Both the position numbers and the translations under genes were made by a program. From positions 3,162,001-3,226,000 of the forward strand of contig NZ_JQLI01000001.1 of the NCBI RefSeq assembly GCF_000744095.1: a DNA stretch of 64,000 bases, given 5' to 3'. Source of the DNA: Cupriavidus necator A5-1. Lineage in GTDB: Bacteria > Pseudomonadota > Gammaproteobacteria > Burkholderiales > Burkholderiaceae. Shown piece after piece: positions 1 to 14,827 of this stretch; the first letter of the stretch is position 1; each line of letters opens with the position of its first letter. A model generated the notes under the pieces. The model was given only the letters and a program-made list of their open reading frames with translations, did not search any database and was not told the DNA's origin.

Positions 1-315
1 TACGGTGGGCACCGATCGCCAGGAGCGCACGCATACCGAGCTGCCCCCGCAGCTGGCCGAGCGCCGCGCCGTGCTGCTGGAGCGCTTCCGCAGCACCGCC
101 AACGAAGCCTTCCTGAGCAGCTACCAGCAGCATATGGAAGCGTCGCCCGCGCCGTGGGTGGCGTCCGACCAGTTGCAGCCGCTGCTGGACCTGTTCCTGC
201 TCGAGCGCGCAGCCTATGAGGTCGACTACGAAGCCGCCAACCGCGTCGCCTGGATCGACCTGCCGGTCAGCGGCCTGGCGCGCCTGGTGCGCAAGCTGGT
301 GCCGGGAGGCCAGCC

Positions 316-319
<4 letters not shown>
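1..319 (+). CDS. treS: Trehalose synthase/maltokinase fusion, 3' end (partial)
   Basis: Only the last roughly 105 residues are in the window; the reading frame is open to the left edge. The tail ([20 protein letters not shown], then a short run ending LARLVRKLV) resembles the C-terminal end of maltokinase domains, which in many proteobacteria are fused behind trehalose synthase (TreS). TreS interconverts trehalose and maltose; the kinase domain makes maltose 1-phosphate, the substrate of GlgE. Its stop codon overlaps the glgB start (ATGA at 316-319), so the two are probably translationally coupled. The treS-mak fusion beside glgB is the usual arrangement of the GlgE route. The TreS half lies outside the window, so the fusion itself is inferred. 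Confidence 0.8.
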
Positions 320-2580
<2,261 letters not shown>

Positions 2581-2591
2581 GGCGCAACGAC

Positions 2592-4828
<2,237 letters not shown>

Positions 4829-4832
<4 letters not shown>

Positions 4833-7099
4833 CCCGACGACGTACGCACCGCAGTGCCGCGCCGGCCGCCACGCCTCTGCAGAAGCTGGCGCTGTGCGCG
4901 GGCCTGCTGCCGCAGTGGACGGATGCCTGGAACCAGCCACAGACCGTCTCCGACGACGCCCTGCGGCGCGTGCTCAGCGGCCTCGGCCTGCCGTGCGCCA
5001 CCGCCGGCCAGTGCGAGGCTTCGCGCGCGTGGCTGGCCGCCGACGATGCCGTCCATGCGTTGCCGCCGCTCATCACCGCCGAGCGCGGCAGGCCGGTGGC
5101 CGTGCCGTGGCCGCACACGCTGCCGCAGCGCGCCTACCGGCTGACGCTCGAAGACGGCGCCATCGTCACCGGCACCGCGGTGCGCGGCGACGATGACAGC
5201 GCGCGCGGCAACCACGGCACCATGCTGCTGCCGGCCATCGACGTATGCGGCTACCACCGCCTGGAACTGGGCGGCGCGCAGACCGTGCTGGCGGTGGCGC
5301 CGCCGCGCTGCTACGGCGTGGCCGATGCCCTGCGCCATGCCGGACGCGCCGGCGCCGACCCGCGCGCGCGGCCCTGGGGCCTGGCGGTGCAGCTTTACAG
5401 CCTGCGCCGCGGCGCGCCCTGCGGCATGGGCGACCTGAGTGCGCTGGCGCAGTGCTGCGTGAGCGCGGCCGGCGCGCACGCCGATGCCGTGGCGATCAAC
5501 CCGCTGCACGCGGGCTTTGCCGCGCTGCCCGAGCGCTACAGCCCGTATGCGCCGTCCAGCCGGCTGTTCCTGAACCCGCTCTATGCCGACCCGGCCGTGC
5601 TGTTCGGCCAGGCCGCGCTGGACGCCGCCATCGCCGCGCTGGGCGCGGGCGAGGCGCTGGCCGCGCTGGAGGCGCGCACCGAGATCGACTGGATCGCGCT
5701 GACGCCGCTGCGCTACGCCGTCCTGCAGTGGCTGTGGCAGCGCCGCGAGACGCTGCTGCCGCGCGCGGCGCTGGACGACTGCGCCGCCTTCCGCGCACGC
5801 GGCGGCACCGCGCTGCACGCGCACGCCTGCTACGAGGCGATCCAGGCCCAGCGCCTGGCCGACAGCGCCAACGGCCTGAACCACAACGCCGCGCCGGACT
5901 GGCGCTGCTGGCCGGTGACGCTGCGCTCCCCCACCGATGCCGCGGTGTCCGGCTTTGCGCAGGCCCATGCCGACGACGTGGCCTACCACGCCTTCCTGCA
6001 GTGGATCGCCGGCGACGGGATGGCGCGCGCGCAACGCGCCGCGCGCGATGCCGGCATGGCCATCGGCATCGTCTCCGACCTGGCGGTGGGCGCCGACCCT
6101 GGCGGCAGCCAGGCCTGGACACGCCAGCAGGAAATCCTGGCGGGCGTGCATGCGGGCGCGCCGCCGGACGTGTACAACCCGCTGGGACAGGACTGGGGCG
6201 TGGCGGTGTTCTCGCCGCGCGGGTTGCGCCAGCATGGCTTTGCCGCCTTCCTGGAAATGCTGCGTGCCAACCTGGCCCATGCCGGCGGGCTGCGCATCGA
6301 CCATGTGCTGGGGCTGGCGCGCATGTGGCTGGTACCGGGCGGCGCCCCGGCCAGCGACGGTGCCTACCTGCGCTATCCGCTGGACGACCTGCTGCGGCTG
6401 GTGGCGCTGGAGTCGTGGCGGCACCGCGCCATCATCATCGGCGAGAACCTCGGCACGGTACCGCCGGAGCTGAATGCGGCGCTGTCGGCGCGCGGCGTGC
6501 TGGGGATCGACGTGCTGTGGTTCCAGCGCGAGGATGATAGTGGGGACAGTGAGGACAGTGCACCGGCCGATACCGGCGACGAAGCCCGCAAGCCTGACGA
6601 CGCCGTCCCGGCCTTCCTGCCACCCGCCCAGTGGCCGGCAGAAGCCATTGCCACCACCTCCACGCACGACCTGCCCACGGTAGCCGGCTGGTGGGCCGGC
6701 CGCGACCTGGACTGGCGCGAGCGGCTGCAACTGCTGGCGCCCGGCGAAACCATCGAACAGGCCCACGCCGGCCGCGCGCGCGAACGCAGCGCGCTGTGGC
6801 AGGCGCTGTGCGACGCCGGCCTGTGCCGCGGCCCTGAGCCAGGCCCGGCCCATGCGCCGCTCGACGCGGTGCTGGCGTGGCTGGGCACGGCGCGCACCGC
6901 GCTGCGCGTGGTGCCGCTGGAAGACCTGCTGGGCGAGGCCGAGCAGCCCAACCTGCCTGGCACCACCAGTGTCCATCCCAACTGGCAACGGCGCCTGGAT
7001 GCCGACGTGCGTGCGCTGGCCGACACGCCCGAGGTGCGTGCCCGCGCCGAAGCCGTGCGCGGTGGCCGCCACGGCGCGCGGCCCCCGCCGCGCCGCTAG
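4829..7099 (+). CDS. malQ: 4-alpha-glucanotransferase (amylomaltase)
   Basis: 756 aa GH77 enzyme that disproportionates malto-oligosaccharides, releasing glucose and building longer chains. Catalytic residues: Asp491 in GLRIDHVLGLARMW, Glu539 in IIIGENLGTVP, and Asp614 in TSTHDLPTVAGWW. PYAPSSRLFLNPLY is the usual substrate-site segment. Between WFQRE and the final catalytic motif lies an acidic, low-complexity insert (about residues 568-590, rich in Asp, Ser and Glu) that looks non-structural. The gene overlaps glgX by 4 nt. In this cluster it would recycle short maltodextrins made by GlgX, GlgP and TreZ. Confidence 0.96.
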
Positions 7100-7241
7100 C
7101 CCCTCAGCGCACCCCTCAGCGCGCCGCCAGCCGTACATGTGGCGGCTGCCAGACCTTGTGGCAGTGCCGTAGCCAATTCCCGCGTTGCGACATTGCCTGA
7201 TCCGCTAAGCTTGACGCACCAACATGCGCAGGAGCCTCGCC

Positions 7242-9776
7242 ATGAAGGACGCCCTCCGGCCCGAGCATGCCGACGACACCCGTACCGCCCTGTCCGGCGC
7301 CAGCCTGCGCCGCGCTTTCCTGGACCACGTGTTCCATACCCAGGGCAAGCTGCCCGGCCACGCCAGCGAGAACGACCTCTACCAGGCCGCGGCGCATACC
7401 GTGCGCGACCGCCTGGTGCAGCGCTGGATCAGCACCGCCGAAGCCTACCTGGGCCAGCCCTCGCGCACTGTCGCCTACCTGTCCGCCGAATTCCTGATGG
7501 GCCCGCACCTGGGCAACAACCTGATCAACCTGGGTATCTACGACGAGGTGCGCGAGGCCATGGCCGCGGCCGGGCTGGACCTCGACAGTATCCTGGCGCA
7601 GGAGGTCGAGCCGGGGCTCGGCAACGGCGGCCTGGGCCGGCTGGCAGCGTGCTTCATGGATTCGCTGGCGACGCTGGAAATCCCCGCGCTCGGCTACGGC
7701 ATCCGATACGAATACGGCATCTTCCAGCAGACCATCATGGACGGCATGCAGGTGGAGAAGACCGATACCTGGCTGCGCAACGGCAACCCGTGGGAGATCC
7801 AGCGCTCCGAATGGGCGGTGCAGGTGCGTCTGGGCGGCCACACCGAGCACTACACCGACGATCGCGGCCACTACCGCGTGCGCTGGGTGCCGGCCAAGAC
7901 CGTGGTGGGCGTGCCGTTCGACTCGCCGATCCTGGGCTACCGCGTCAACACAGTGAACACGCTGCGGCTGTGGCGCGCCGACGCCACCGAGGCGTTCGAC
8001 TTCCACACCTTCAACCGCGGCGACTACCTGGGCGCGGTCAGCAAGAAGGTCACCTCCGAGAACCTGACCAAGGTCCTCTACCCCAACGACGAAACCAGCC
8101 AGGGCAAGGAGCTGCGGCTGGAGCAGCAGTACTTCTTCGTCGCCTGTTCGCTGCAGGACATGCTGCGGCTGCTGGCCGTCGATGGCATCCCGGTGACGCG
8201 CTTCCACGAGAAGTTCGCGGTGCAGCTGAATGACACCCACCCCGCCGTGGGCATTGCCGAGCTGATGCGGCTGCTGGTCGACGACCACGACCTGCCCTGG
8301 AACGATGCCTGGCACATCACGCAACATGCCTTTGCCTACACCAACCACACGCTGCTGCCCGAGGCGCTGGAGCAGTGGCCGCTACCGCTGTTTGGGCGGG
8401 TGCTGCCGCGCCACCTGGAGATCATCCTCGAGATCAACGCGCGCTTTCTCGACGAGGTGCGGATCCGCTTCTACGGCGACGAATCGCGCCTGGCGCGGCT
8501 GTCGCTGATCGATGAGCACGGCGAGCGCCATGTGCGCATGGCCAACCTGGCGTGCGTGGGCAGCCACGCCATCAACGGCGTGGCCGAGTTGCACTCGCGG
8601 CTGATGCGCGAGGACGTGCTCAAGGATTTCTACGCGATGTGGCCGGAGAAGTTCACCAGCATCACCAACGGCGTCACGCCACGGCGCTGGCTGGCGCTGT
8701 CCAACCCGCGGATGACGCGGCTGGTGTCGGATGCGATCGGCGATGGCTGGGTCTCCGACCTGGACCGGCTCCGCGCGCTCGAACCCTACGCGGACGATGC
8801 CGGCTTCCGCGAGCAATGGCAGGCCGCGCGGCACGCCAACAAGGTGGACCTGGCGCAGCTGCTCCGCGACACCACCGGCGTGGTGGTGGACCCATCCTCG
8901 ATGTTCGACGTGATGGTCAAGCGCATTCACGAGTACAAGCGCCAGCACTTGGCGGTGCTGCACGTGATCGCGCTGTACCACCGCATCAAGTCCGACCCCA
9001 ACGCCGAGATCCAGCCGCGCACCTTCCTGTTCGGCGGCAAGGCGGCGCCGGGCTACGTGTACGCCAAGCTGATGATCCGCTTCATCACCTCGGTGGCGGA
9101 CGTGATCAACCGCGACCCGCAGGTGCGCGACCGGCTCAAGGTGGTGTTCCTGCCCAACTTCAACGTCACCTACGGGCAGCGCATCTACCCGGCGGCGGAC
9201 CTGTCCGAGCAGATCTCGCTGGCGGGCAAGGAAGCCTCCGGCACCGGCAACATGAAATTCGCGATGAATGGCGTGCTCAATATCGGCACCATGGACGGCG
9301 CCAATATCGAGCTGCGCGAGGCCGTCGGGCACGACAACTTCTTCCCGTTCGGCCTGACCGCGCCCGAGGTCTATGCGCTGCGCGCCAGCGGCTACGATCC
9401 CGCGGCCTACTATCACAGCAATCCACAGCTGCGCGCGGTGATCGACCTGATCCAGCAGGGCTTCTTCTCGCGCGGCGACCCGACGCTGTTCCGCCCGCTG
9501 TTCGACCCGCAGTTGCAGCATGATCCCTACCTGCTGCTGGCCGACTTCGCCTCGTATATCGAATGCCAGCAGTTCGTATCGGATGTGTTTGCCGATCCGC
9601 AGCGCTGGCAGCGCATGTCGGTGCTGTCGTGCGCACGCTCGGGCAGGTTTTCCTCGGACCGGGCGATCCGCGAGTATTGCGAGCGCATCTGGAAGGTCGA
9701 ACCGGTGCCGGTGCGGCTGCTGCACAGCGCCAGCGGCACGCCCGGCGACGTGGAAGCGGGCGCGCGAGCGGCATGA
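7242..9776 (+). CDS. glgP: Glycogen/alpha-glucan phosphorylase
   Basis: 844 aa from the ATG at 7242, chosen because AGGAG (7230-7234) sits 7 nt upstream; an in-frame ATG at 7224 lacks a good ribosome site. It releases glucose 1-phosphate from non-reducing ends of glycogen or maltodextrin. GT35 signatures: GNGGLGRLAACFMDSLATL near residue 128 and the PLP-binding segment EASGTGNMKFAMNG with the Schiff-base Lys672. The 140-nt gap after malQ holds two small hairpins (7123-7146 and 7146-7164) without a T tract, so this gene could have its own promoter or be read through from malQ. Confidence 0.96.
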   Translation: MKDALRPEHADDTRTALSGASLRRAFLDHVFHTQGKLPGHASENDLYQAAAHTVRDRLVQRWISTAEAYLGQPSRTVAYLSAEFLMGPHLGNNLINLGIYDEVREAMAAAGLDLDSILAQEVEPGLGNGGLGRLAACFMDSLATLEIPALGYGIRYEYGIFQQTIMDGMQVEKTDTWLRNGNPWEIQRSEWAVQVRLGGHTEHYTDDRGHYRVRWVPAKTVVGVPFDSPILGYRVNTVNTLRLWRADATEAFDFHTFNRGDYLGAVSKKVTSENLTKVLYPNDETSQGKELRLEQQYFFVACSLQDMLRLLAVDGIPVTRFHEKFAVQLNDTHPAVGIAELMRLLVDDHDLPWNDAWHITQHAFAYTNHTLLPEALEQWPLPLFGRVLPRHLEIILEINARFLDEVRIRFYGDESRLARLSLIDEHGERHVRMANLACVGSHAINGVAELHSRLMREDVLKDFYAMWPEKFTSITNGVTPRRWLALSNPRMTRLVSDAIGDGWVSDLDRLRALEPYADDAGFREQWQAARHANKVDLAQLLRDTTGVVVDPSSMFDVMVKRIHEYKRQHLAVLHVIALYHRIKSDPNAEIQPRTFLFGGKAAPGYVYAKLMIRFITSVADVINRDPQVRDRLKVVFLPNFNVTYGQRIYPAADLSEQISLAGKEASGTGNMKFAMNGVLNIGTMDGANIELREAVGHDNFFPFGLTAPEVYALRASGYDPAAYYHSNPQLRAVIDLIQQGFFSRGDPTLFRPLFDPQLQHDPYLLLADFASYIECQQFVSDVFADPQRWQRMSVLSCARSGRFSSDRAIREYCERIWKVEPVPVRLLHSASGTPGDVEAGARAA

Positions 9777-10088
9777 CCATGCGGCGGCGCAGCGAACGTG
9801 CGCTGGCGCATGTGCGGGTGGCTCGCGTAGTTTCTACAATCGCCCATGTAACAACGCCTGCAGCGTACCCGCGCCCTGCCCGCATGCCGCGCCGCAATGC
9901 GCCGTTCTGCTGGCATGGAGTTCGCATTGCGCAAGGGCCGGCCGGTCCGACGGCGCAAGCCGCGGCCGTGTTCCGGCACGCCTTGCGCGGCAGGATCCGC
10001 CGCATCACCGCATAGAAGCTGCGACACCCCAAACGCCACGAAGCGCCACGCCGCGCCCACGGTGGGCCTCTGAAGGCAGGAGCCGAAT
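9777..10088. other. Intergenic region between glgP and treZ
   Basis: A 312-nt stretch without a convincing gene. A TACAAT at 9835-9840 could be a -10 element, but no good -35 is seen 16-18 nt before it. AGGAG at 10078-10082 is the treZ ribosome-binding site. Transcription of treZ-treY may start here; no operator or terminator was recognised. Confidence 0.4.
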
Positions 10089-12071
10089 TTGAACGCGAAC
10101 CCGTTTCTTCTCGCCCCCGGCGCCAGGTCCGCCCTGCCCAGCCTGGCGCCGCTCGAGTGCTTTGCGGCGCCTTCGGCGCAAGCCTTTTCCTCCAACGACG
10201 ATCACGCACAAGACTACCTGTTCGGGCCCGCATGGCTGCGCGACGGCCGCGTGCGCTTTCGCCTGTGGGCGCCGGATGCCGCCGAGCAAGGCCAGGCGGT
10301 GCGGCTGGAGATCGCTGGCCTGGGGCCGGTGCATATGGCGAGCGGGCCCAACGGCTGGTACGAGGCGATCGTGCCGTGCTGCGAAGGGGCGCGCTACTGG
10401 TTCCGGCTCGATGACGGCACCACCGTGCCCGACCCGGCCTCGCGCTGGCAGGCCGAAGACGTGCACGGCCCCAGCATCGTGCCCGCCCGCGACGCCGCCG
10501 GCGCCTTTGCATGGACCTGCCCCGACTGGCGCGGGCGCCCCTGGCATGAGGCCATCGTCTACGAGCTGCACGTCGGCCTGTGCGGCGGCTACGCCGGCGC
10601 CGCGCGGCAACTGCCGCGGGTGGCGGCGCTGGGCTTCACTGCGGTCGAGCTGATGCCGCTGGCGGAATTCCCCGGCGCGCGCAACTGGGGCTATGACGGC
10701 GTGCTTCCGTTCGCGCCCGAGTCCAGCTATGGCACGCCCGACGAGCTGCGCGCGCTGGTGGACCAGGCCCACCAGCTCGGCATGATGGTGCTGCTGGACG
10801 TGGTCTACAACCACTTCGGCCCGGAGGGCAACTACCTGCACTGCTATGCCAGCGCGTTTTTCCGCGCGGACCGGCAGACCCCGTGGGGACCGGCCATCGA
10901 CTTCCGCCGGCCGCAGGTGCGGCGCTTCTTCACCGAGAACGCGCGCTACTGGCTGGAGCAGTTCCGCTTCGACGGGCTGCGCCTGGACGCCGTCCACGCC
11001 ATCGAGGACGAAGGCTGGCTGGCGGCGCTGCCCGGTGAGCTGCGCACCGTGCTGGCCCAGGGCGACGGCGCCAACCGTCATATCCACCTGGTCCTGGAGA
11101 ACGACAACAACGACGCAGGGCTGCTGGCCACGGGCTTCGACGCGCAGTGGAACGACGATGCCCACCATGCGCTGCACGTGCTGCTGACCGGCGAGGACGA
11201 CGGCTACTATCGCGATTACAGTGGCGATGCCGGCGCTATTTCCGGCGATAGCGCCGGCGGCGAGCGCGGCCAGCCCGCGCTGCGCCACCTGGCGCGCGTG
11301 CTGGCCGAAGGCTTTGCCTACCAGGGCGAGCGCTCGCTGCACCGCTCCGCCGAGAGCGCGCAGGTGTGCCGCGGGCAGCCCAGCGCGCACCTGCCGCCGA
11401 CCGCCTTTGTCAGCTTCCTGCAGAACCACGACCAGACCGGCAACCGCGCGTTCGGCGAACGGCTGGCCGCGCTGGCGGAGCGCCAGGCGCTGCGTGCGGC
11501 GGTGGCGCTGCAGCTGCTGTGCCCGCAGGTGCCGTTGGTGTTCATGGGCGAAGAGACCGGCTCGCAACGGCCCTTCCTCTACTTCACCAGCCATCCGCCC
11601 GAACTGGCGCGCGCCGTGCGCGACGGGCGGCGGCGCGAGTTCGCCGCCAGCACGGCGTTCCACGACGAGGCGAGCGCCGCCACCATCCCTGATCCCAACG
11701 ATCCGGCCACCTTCGAAGCGTCGCGCCCGGAGCTGGAGGACGACGGCGACTGGACCCCGTACTACCAGGAGCTGCTGTCGATCCGCCGGCGCGAGCTGCT
11801 GCACCGGCTGGCCGGCTGCCAGAGCGCCGGCGTCGATCTCCTGGGCCCGGCCGCGCTGTGCGCGCGCTGGCGGCTGACGGACGGCATGGAGCTGAGCCTG
11901 TGGCTGAACCTGGGCAGCGAAGCGGTGCCATGCACGCGCCCGTGCCGCGACCAGAGCACCGCGCTGCATGAGAGCGCACCCGGCGCCGCCGCGGAACTGT
12001 CCGCCGGCATGCTGCCGCCGCTGGCCTGCGTCGCCACCATGTGCGAGCCCGCCCCGGCGCGAGCGCGATGA
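10089..12071 (+). CDS. treZ: Malto-oligosyltrehalose trehalohydrolase
   Basis: 660 aa GH13 enzyme that cuts trehalose from the end of malto-oligosyltrehalose made by TreY. The start is a TTG, supported by AGGAG at 10078-10082 with a 6-nt spacer and no better start before the conserved N-terminal domain (VRFRLWAPDA near residue 57). Catalytic residues: Asp300 (GLRLDAVHAI), Glu337 (HLVLENDNND) and Asp448 (FLQNHDQTGNRA). VELMPLAEFPGARNWGYDG is typical of TreZ. Its stop overlaps the treY start. With TreY it makes trehalose from glycogen without TreS, giving two trehalose routes in one cluster. Confidence 0.95.
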   Translation: MNANPFLLAPGARSALPSLAPLECFAAPSAQAFSSNDDHAQDYLFGPAWLRDGRVRFRLWAPDAAEQGQAVRLEIAGLGPVHMASGPNGWYEAIVPCCEGARYWFRLDDGTTVPDPASRWQAEDVHGPSIVPARDAAGAFAWTCPDWRGRPWHEAIVYELHVGLCGGYAGAARQLPRVAALGFTAVELMPLAEFPGARNWGYDGVLPFAPESSYGTPDELRALVDQAHQLGMMVLLDVVYNHFGPEGNYLHCYASAFFRADRQTPWGPAIDFRRPQVRRFFTENARYWLEQFRFDGLRLDAVHAIEDEGWLAALPGELRTVLAQGDGANRHIHLVLENDNNDAGLLATGFDAQWNDDAHHALHVLLTGEDDGYYRDYSGDAGAISGDSAGGERGQPALRHLARVLAEGFAYQGERSLHRSAESAQVCRGQPSAHLPPTAFVSFLQNHDQTGNRAFGERLAALAERQALRAAVALQLLCPQVPLVFMGEETGSQRPFLYFTSHPPELARAVRDGRRREFAASTAFHDEASAATIPDPNDPATFEASRPELEDDGDWTPYYQELLSIRRRELLHRLAGCQSAGVDLLGPAALCARWRLTDGMELSLWLNLGSEAVPCTRPCRDQSTALHESAPGAAAELSAGMLPPLACVATMCEPAPARAR

Positions 12072-14827
12072 TGCCGGCCACGGCGGCGGACCCCGCAGAC
12101 CGGGCCGCCGCGCACAACGGCCCCAGCGCCCTGCCGCGCGCCACCGCCCGGGTGCAGCTGCACCCGGGCTTCACCTTTGCCGATGCCGCCGGCGTGGTCG
12201 ACTACTACGCCGCGCTGGGCGTGAGCCACCTGTACCTGTCGCCGGTGTGCAGCGCACGCCCCGGCTCCACCCACGGCTACGACGTCACCGACTTCACCAG
12301 CGTGCGCCCCGAACTGGGTGGCGAGCCCGGCCTGAAGATGCTGGCGGGCCGAGCGCGTGCGGCCGGCCTGGGACTGATCCTCGACATCGTGCCCAACCAC
12401 ATGGCCGCCGACGTCACCCACAACGGCTGGTGGCGCGACGTGCTGGCCCACGGGCGCGACAGCCGCTATGCCGGCTGTTTCGATATCGACTGGACCCCGC
12501 GCGACCCCGCGCTGCACGGCAAGGTGCTGCTGCCGATGCTGGGCCAGTCGTACTGGGACACGCTAGTGGCCGGCGAACTGCAATGGGTGCCGGCCAGCGG
12601 CGACGTCGCCGCGCACCTGCGCTATTTCGACCACGCGCTGCCGCTGGCGCCGGACAGTGCCGATGCCGAAGCCGGCGAGCCCGGCTGGTACGACACCACG
12701 CATGCAGAGGGCCGCGCCCGGATGCACGCGCTGCTGGAACGCCAGCACTACCGGCTCGCCTGGTGGCGCAGCGCCGCCGCGGCGCTGAACTGGCGCCGCT
12801 TCTTCGAGATTAGCGACCTCATCGGCGTGCGCGAAGAAGACCCGCAGGTCTTCGACATGGTCCATGCGCTGGTCTTCCGGCTGCTGCGCGAAGGCTGGAT
12901 CGACGGCGTGCGCGTGGACCATGTCGACGGCTTGGCCGATCCGGCCGGCTACTGCCGCCGGATGCGCGAGGAACTGGACCGCCAAGCCGCCGCGCGCCCG
13001 CCGCTGCTGCGGCTCGATCGCCCCTGGCTGGTGGTCGAGAAAATCCTCGGCCCGCGCGAACGGCTGGCGCCGGACTGGCAGGTCGACGGCACCACCGGCT
13101 ATGACTTCATGGACGATGTCGGCGCAGTGCTGCACGACGGGGAAGGTGAGGCGCCGCTAGGGGCACTATGGGCGCTGGTCAGCGGCGACGCGCGCCCCTT
13201 TGCCGCGCATGTCGCCGAGGCGCGACGCCAGGTGCTCGACCGGCACCTGGTGACCGAGTACGAGGGCGCGGCCGCGCACCTGCACGAATGCGCCAGGCAG
13301 GAACCCGGCACGCGCGACCTGACGCGCGCCGCGCTGCGGCGCGCGCTGGCGGCGCTGATGGCGGCGGTGCCGGTCTACCGCAGCTACTTCGACGCGCAGC
13401 CCTCGGCCCGCGACGCCGCGGCGGCGCAGGCCGATGAAGCGATGCTTGAAGACGCGCTGCAGACTGCGCGCACCGGCCTCGCGCCCGACGAAGTGGTGGC
13501 GCTGGCCTTTATCGCCGGCTGCCTGCGCACCGTGGCCGCCCCCGACAGCGAAACCGGGGCGCTGCGCCGCCGCCTGCAGCAGCTGATGCCGGCACTTGCG
13601 GCCAAGGCCGGCGAGGACACCGCCTTCTATCGCTACGGCCGGCTGCTGTCGCGCAATGAAGTGGGCAGCGATCCGGGCCAGCTGGCGATGCCGCCGGCGC
13701 AGTTCCATGCGCGCATGGCGGCGCGGCGGCTGGCATGCCCGCACGCGATGCTGGCCACCGCCACCCACGACCACAAGCGCGGCGAAGACGCGCGCATGCG
13801 CCTGGCGGTGCTGAGCGAGCTACCTGGCGCCTGGGCCGACGCCGTCACCGCCTGGGAGCGCGAATGCGCACCGCTGCTGGCCACGCTGCCGCTGGCGCCG
13901 GACCCCGGCGACCGGCTGATGCTGTACCAGGCGCTGCTCGGCGCCTGGCCGATGGAAGACACCGGCCCCCGCGCGGACAGCGCCCCCGACGCCCCCCCCC
14001 ACACACTGCTCGCGCGCATCTCCGCGTGGCAGCTGAAGGCCATCCGCGAAGCCAAGCGCCATGGCAACTGGACCTGTCCCGATGCGGAATACGAAGCGGC
14101 CTGCGAGACCTTCCTGCGCGGCATCGCGGCCGGCTGGCCGCAGGGCGTGCTGGCGCATATCGGGCAGTTCGTGGCGCGCATCGCCACGGCCGGCGCGCTC
14201 AACAGCCTGGCGCAGGTGCTGCTGCAGCTGACCGCGCCGGGCATACCCGACCGCTACCAGGGCTGCGAAGGCTGGGATCTGAGCCTGGTCGACCCCGACA
14301 ACCGGCACCAGCCAGACTTTGCGCGCCTGCAGTCGCGCCTGGGCTGCGCCGCAGGCTGGGCGCACTGGCTCGCGCACTGGCGCGACGGCCGCATCAAGCA
14401 GCAGCTGGTGCGCCACGTACTGGCGGTACGGCGTGCGCATCCGGACCTCTTTGGCGACGGGCAGTACAGCATGCTGGCGGCGCATGGCGCGCTGGTGCCG
14501 CAAGTGCTCGCCTTTGCCCGCACCGCGGGCTCGCGCCAGGCGATCACGGTGGTGACGCGGCTGGCGGCCGCGCGCGTCGATCCCGCCGTGCCGCGCATCC
14601 CGCCGGCCTGCTGGGGCGACACCACGCTCAACGTGGGCGCGCCGCAGCCGAGCCGCTGGACCGATGCGCTGACCGGGCATGTGGTGGACGCGCCCGCGGG
14701 CCGGCTGCGGCTGCGCGACGTGCTCGGCGGCCTGCCGGTGGCGTTGCTGCTGCGGGAACCTGACGCTCAGCTCAGGATTGCCCCGGCACCACCGTTTGGC
14801 CAGCCTGGTGCCAGACAATCGGCGTAA
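12068..14827 (+). CDS. treY: Malto-oligosyltrehalose synthase
   Basis: 919 aa from the ATG at 12068, which overlaps the treZ stop (ATGA); an in-frame GTG at 12041 would extend into treZ and is less likely. It isomerises the reducing-end alpha-1,4 bond of maltodextrins to the alpha,alpha-1,1 bond of trehalose. Visible: SPVCSARPGSTHGYDVTD near residue 60, Asp284 (GVRVDHVDGLADP), Glu324 (VVEKILGPRE) and Asp568 (ATATHDHKRGEDARMRL). Near residue 642 is a run of nine C (13992-14000), a possible slippage site in a variable loop. The last 56 nt overlap the convergent gene ending at 14772. Confidence 0.95.
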   Translation: MMPATAADPADRAAAHNGPSALPRATARVQLHPGFTFADAAGVVDYYAALGVSHLYLSPVCSARPGSTHGYDVTDFTSVRPELGGEPGLKMLAGRARAAGLGLILDIVPNHMAADVTHNGWWRDVLAHGRDSRYAGCFDIDWTPRDPALHGKVLLPMLGQSYWDTLVAGELQWVPASGDVAAHLRYFDHALPLAPDSADAEAGEPGWYDTTHAEGRARMHALLERQHYRLAWWRSAAAALNWRRFFEISDLIGVREEDPQVFDMVHALVFRLLREGWIDGVRVDHVDGLADPAGYCRRMREELDRQAAARPPLLRLDRPWLVVEKILGPRERLAPDWQVDGTTGYDFMDDVGAVLHDGEGEAPLGALWALVSGDARPFAAHVAEARRQVLDRHLVTEYEGAAAHLHECARQEPGTRDLTRAALRRALAALMAAVPVYRSYFDAQPSARDAAAAQADEAMLEDALQTARTGLAPDEVVALAFIAGCLRTVAAPDSETGALRRRLQQLMPALAAKAGEDTAFYRYGRLLSRNEVGSDPGQLAMPPAQFHARMAARRLACPHAMLATATHDHKRGEDARMRLAVLSELPGAWADAVTAWERECAPLLATLPLAPDPGDRLMLYQALLGAWPMEDTGPRADSAPDAPPHTLLARISAWQLKAIREAKRHGNWTCPDAEYEAACETFLRGIAAGWPQGVLAHIGQFVARIATAGALNSLAQVLLQLTAPGIPDRYQGCEGWDLSLVDPDNRHQPDFARLQSRLGCAAGWAHWLAHWRDGRIKQQLVRHVLAVRRAHPDLFGDGQYSMLAAHGALVPQVLAFARTAGSRQAITVVTRLAAARVDPAVPRIPPACWGDTTLNVGAPQPSRWTDALTGHVVDAPAGRLRLRDVLGGLPVALLLREPDAQLRIAPAPPFGQPGARQSA

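Noticed and set aside
7224..7241. glgP start at 7224
   Set aside because: The AGGAG at 7230-7234 lies inside this extension and serves the ATG at 7242.
9563..10015. A 150-residue open frame overlapping the glgP end
   Set aside because: Arg/Ala-rich shadow frame with no ribosome site or motif.
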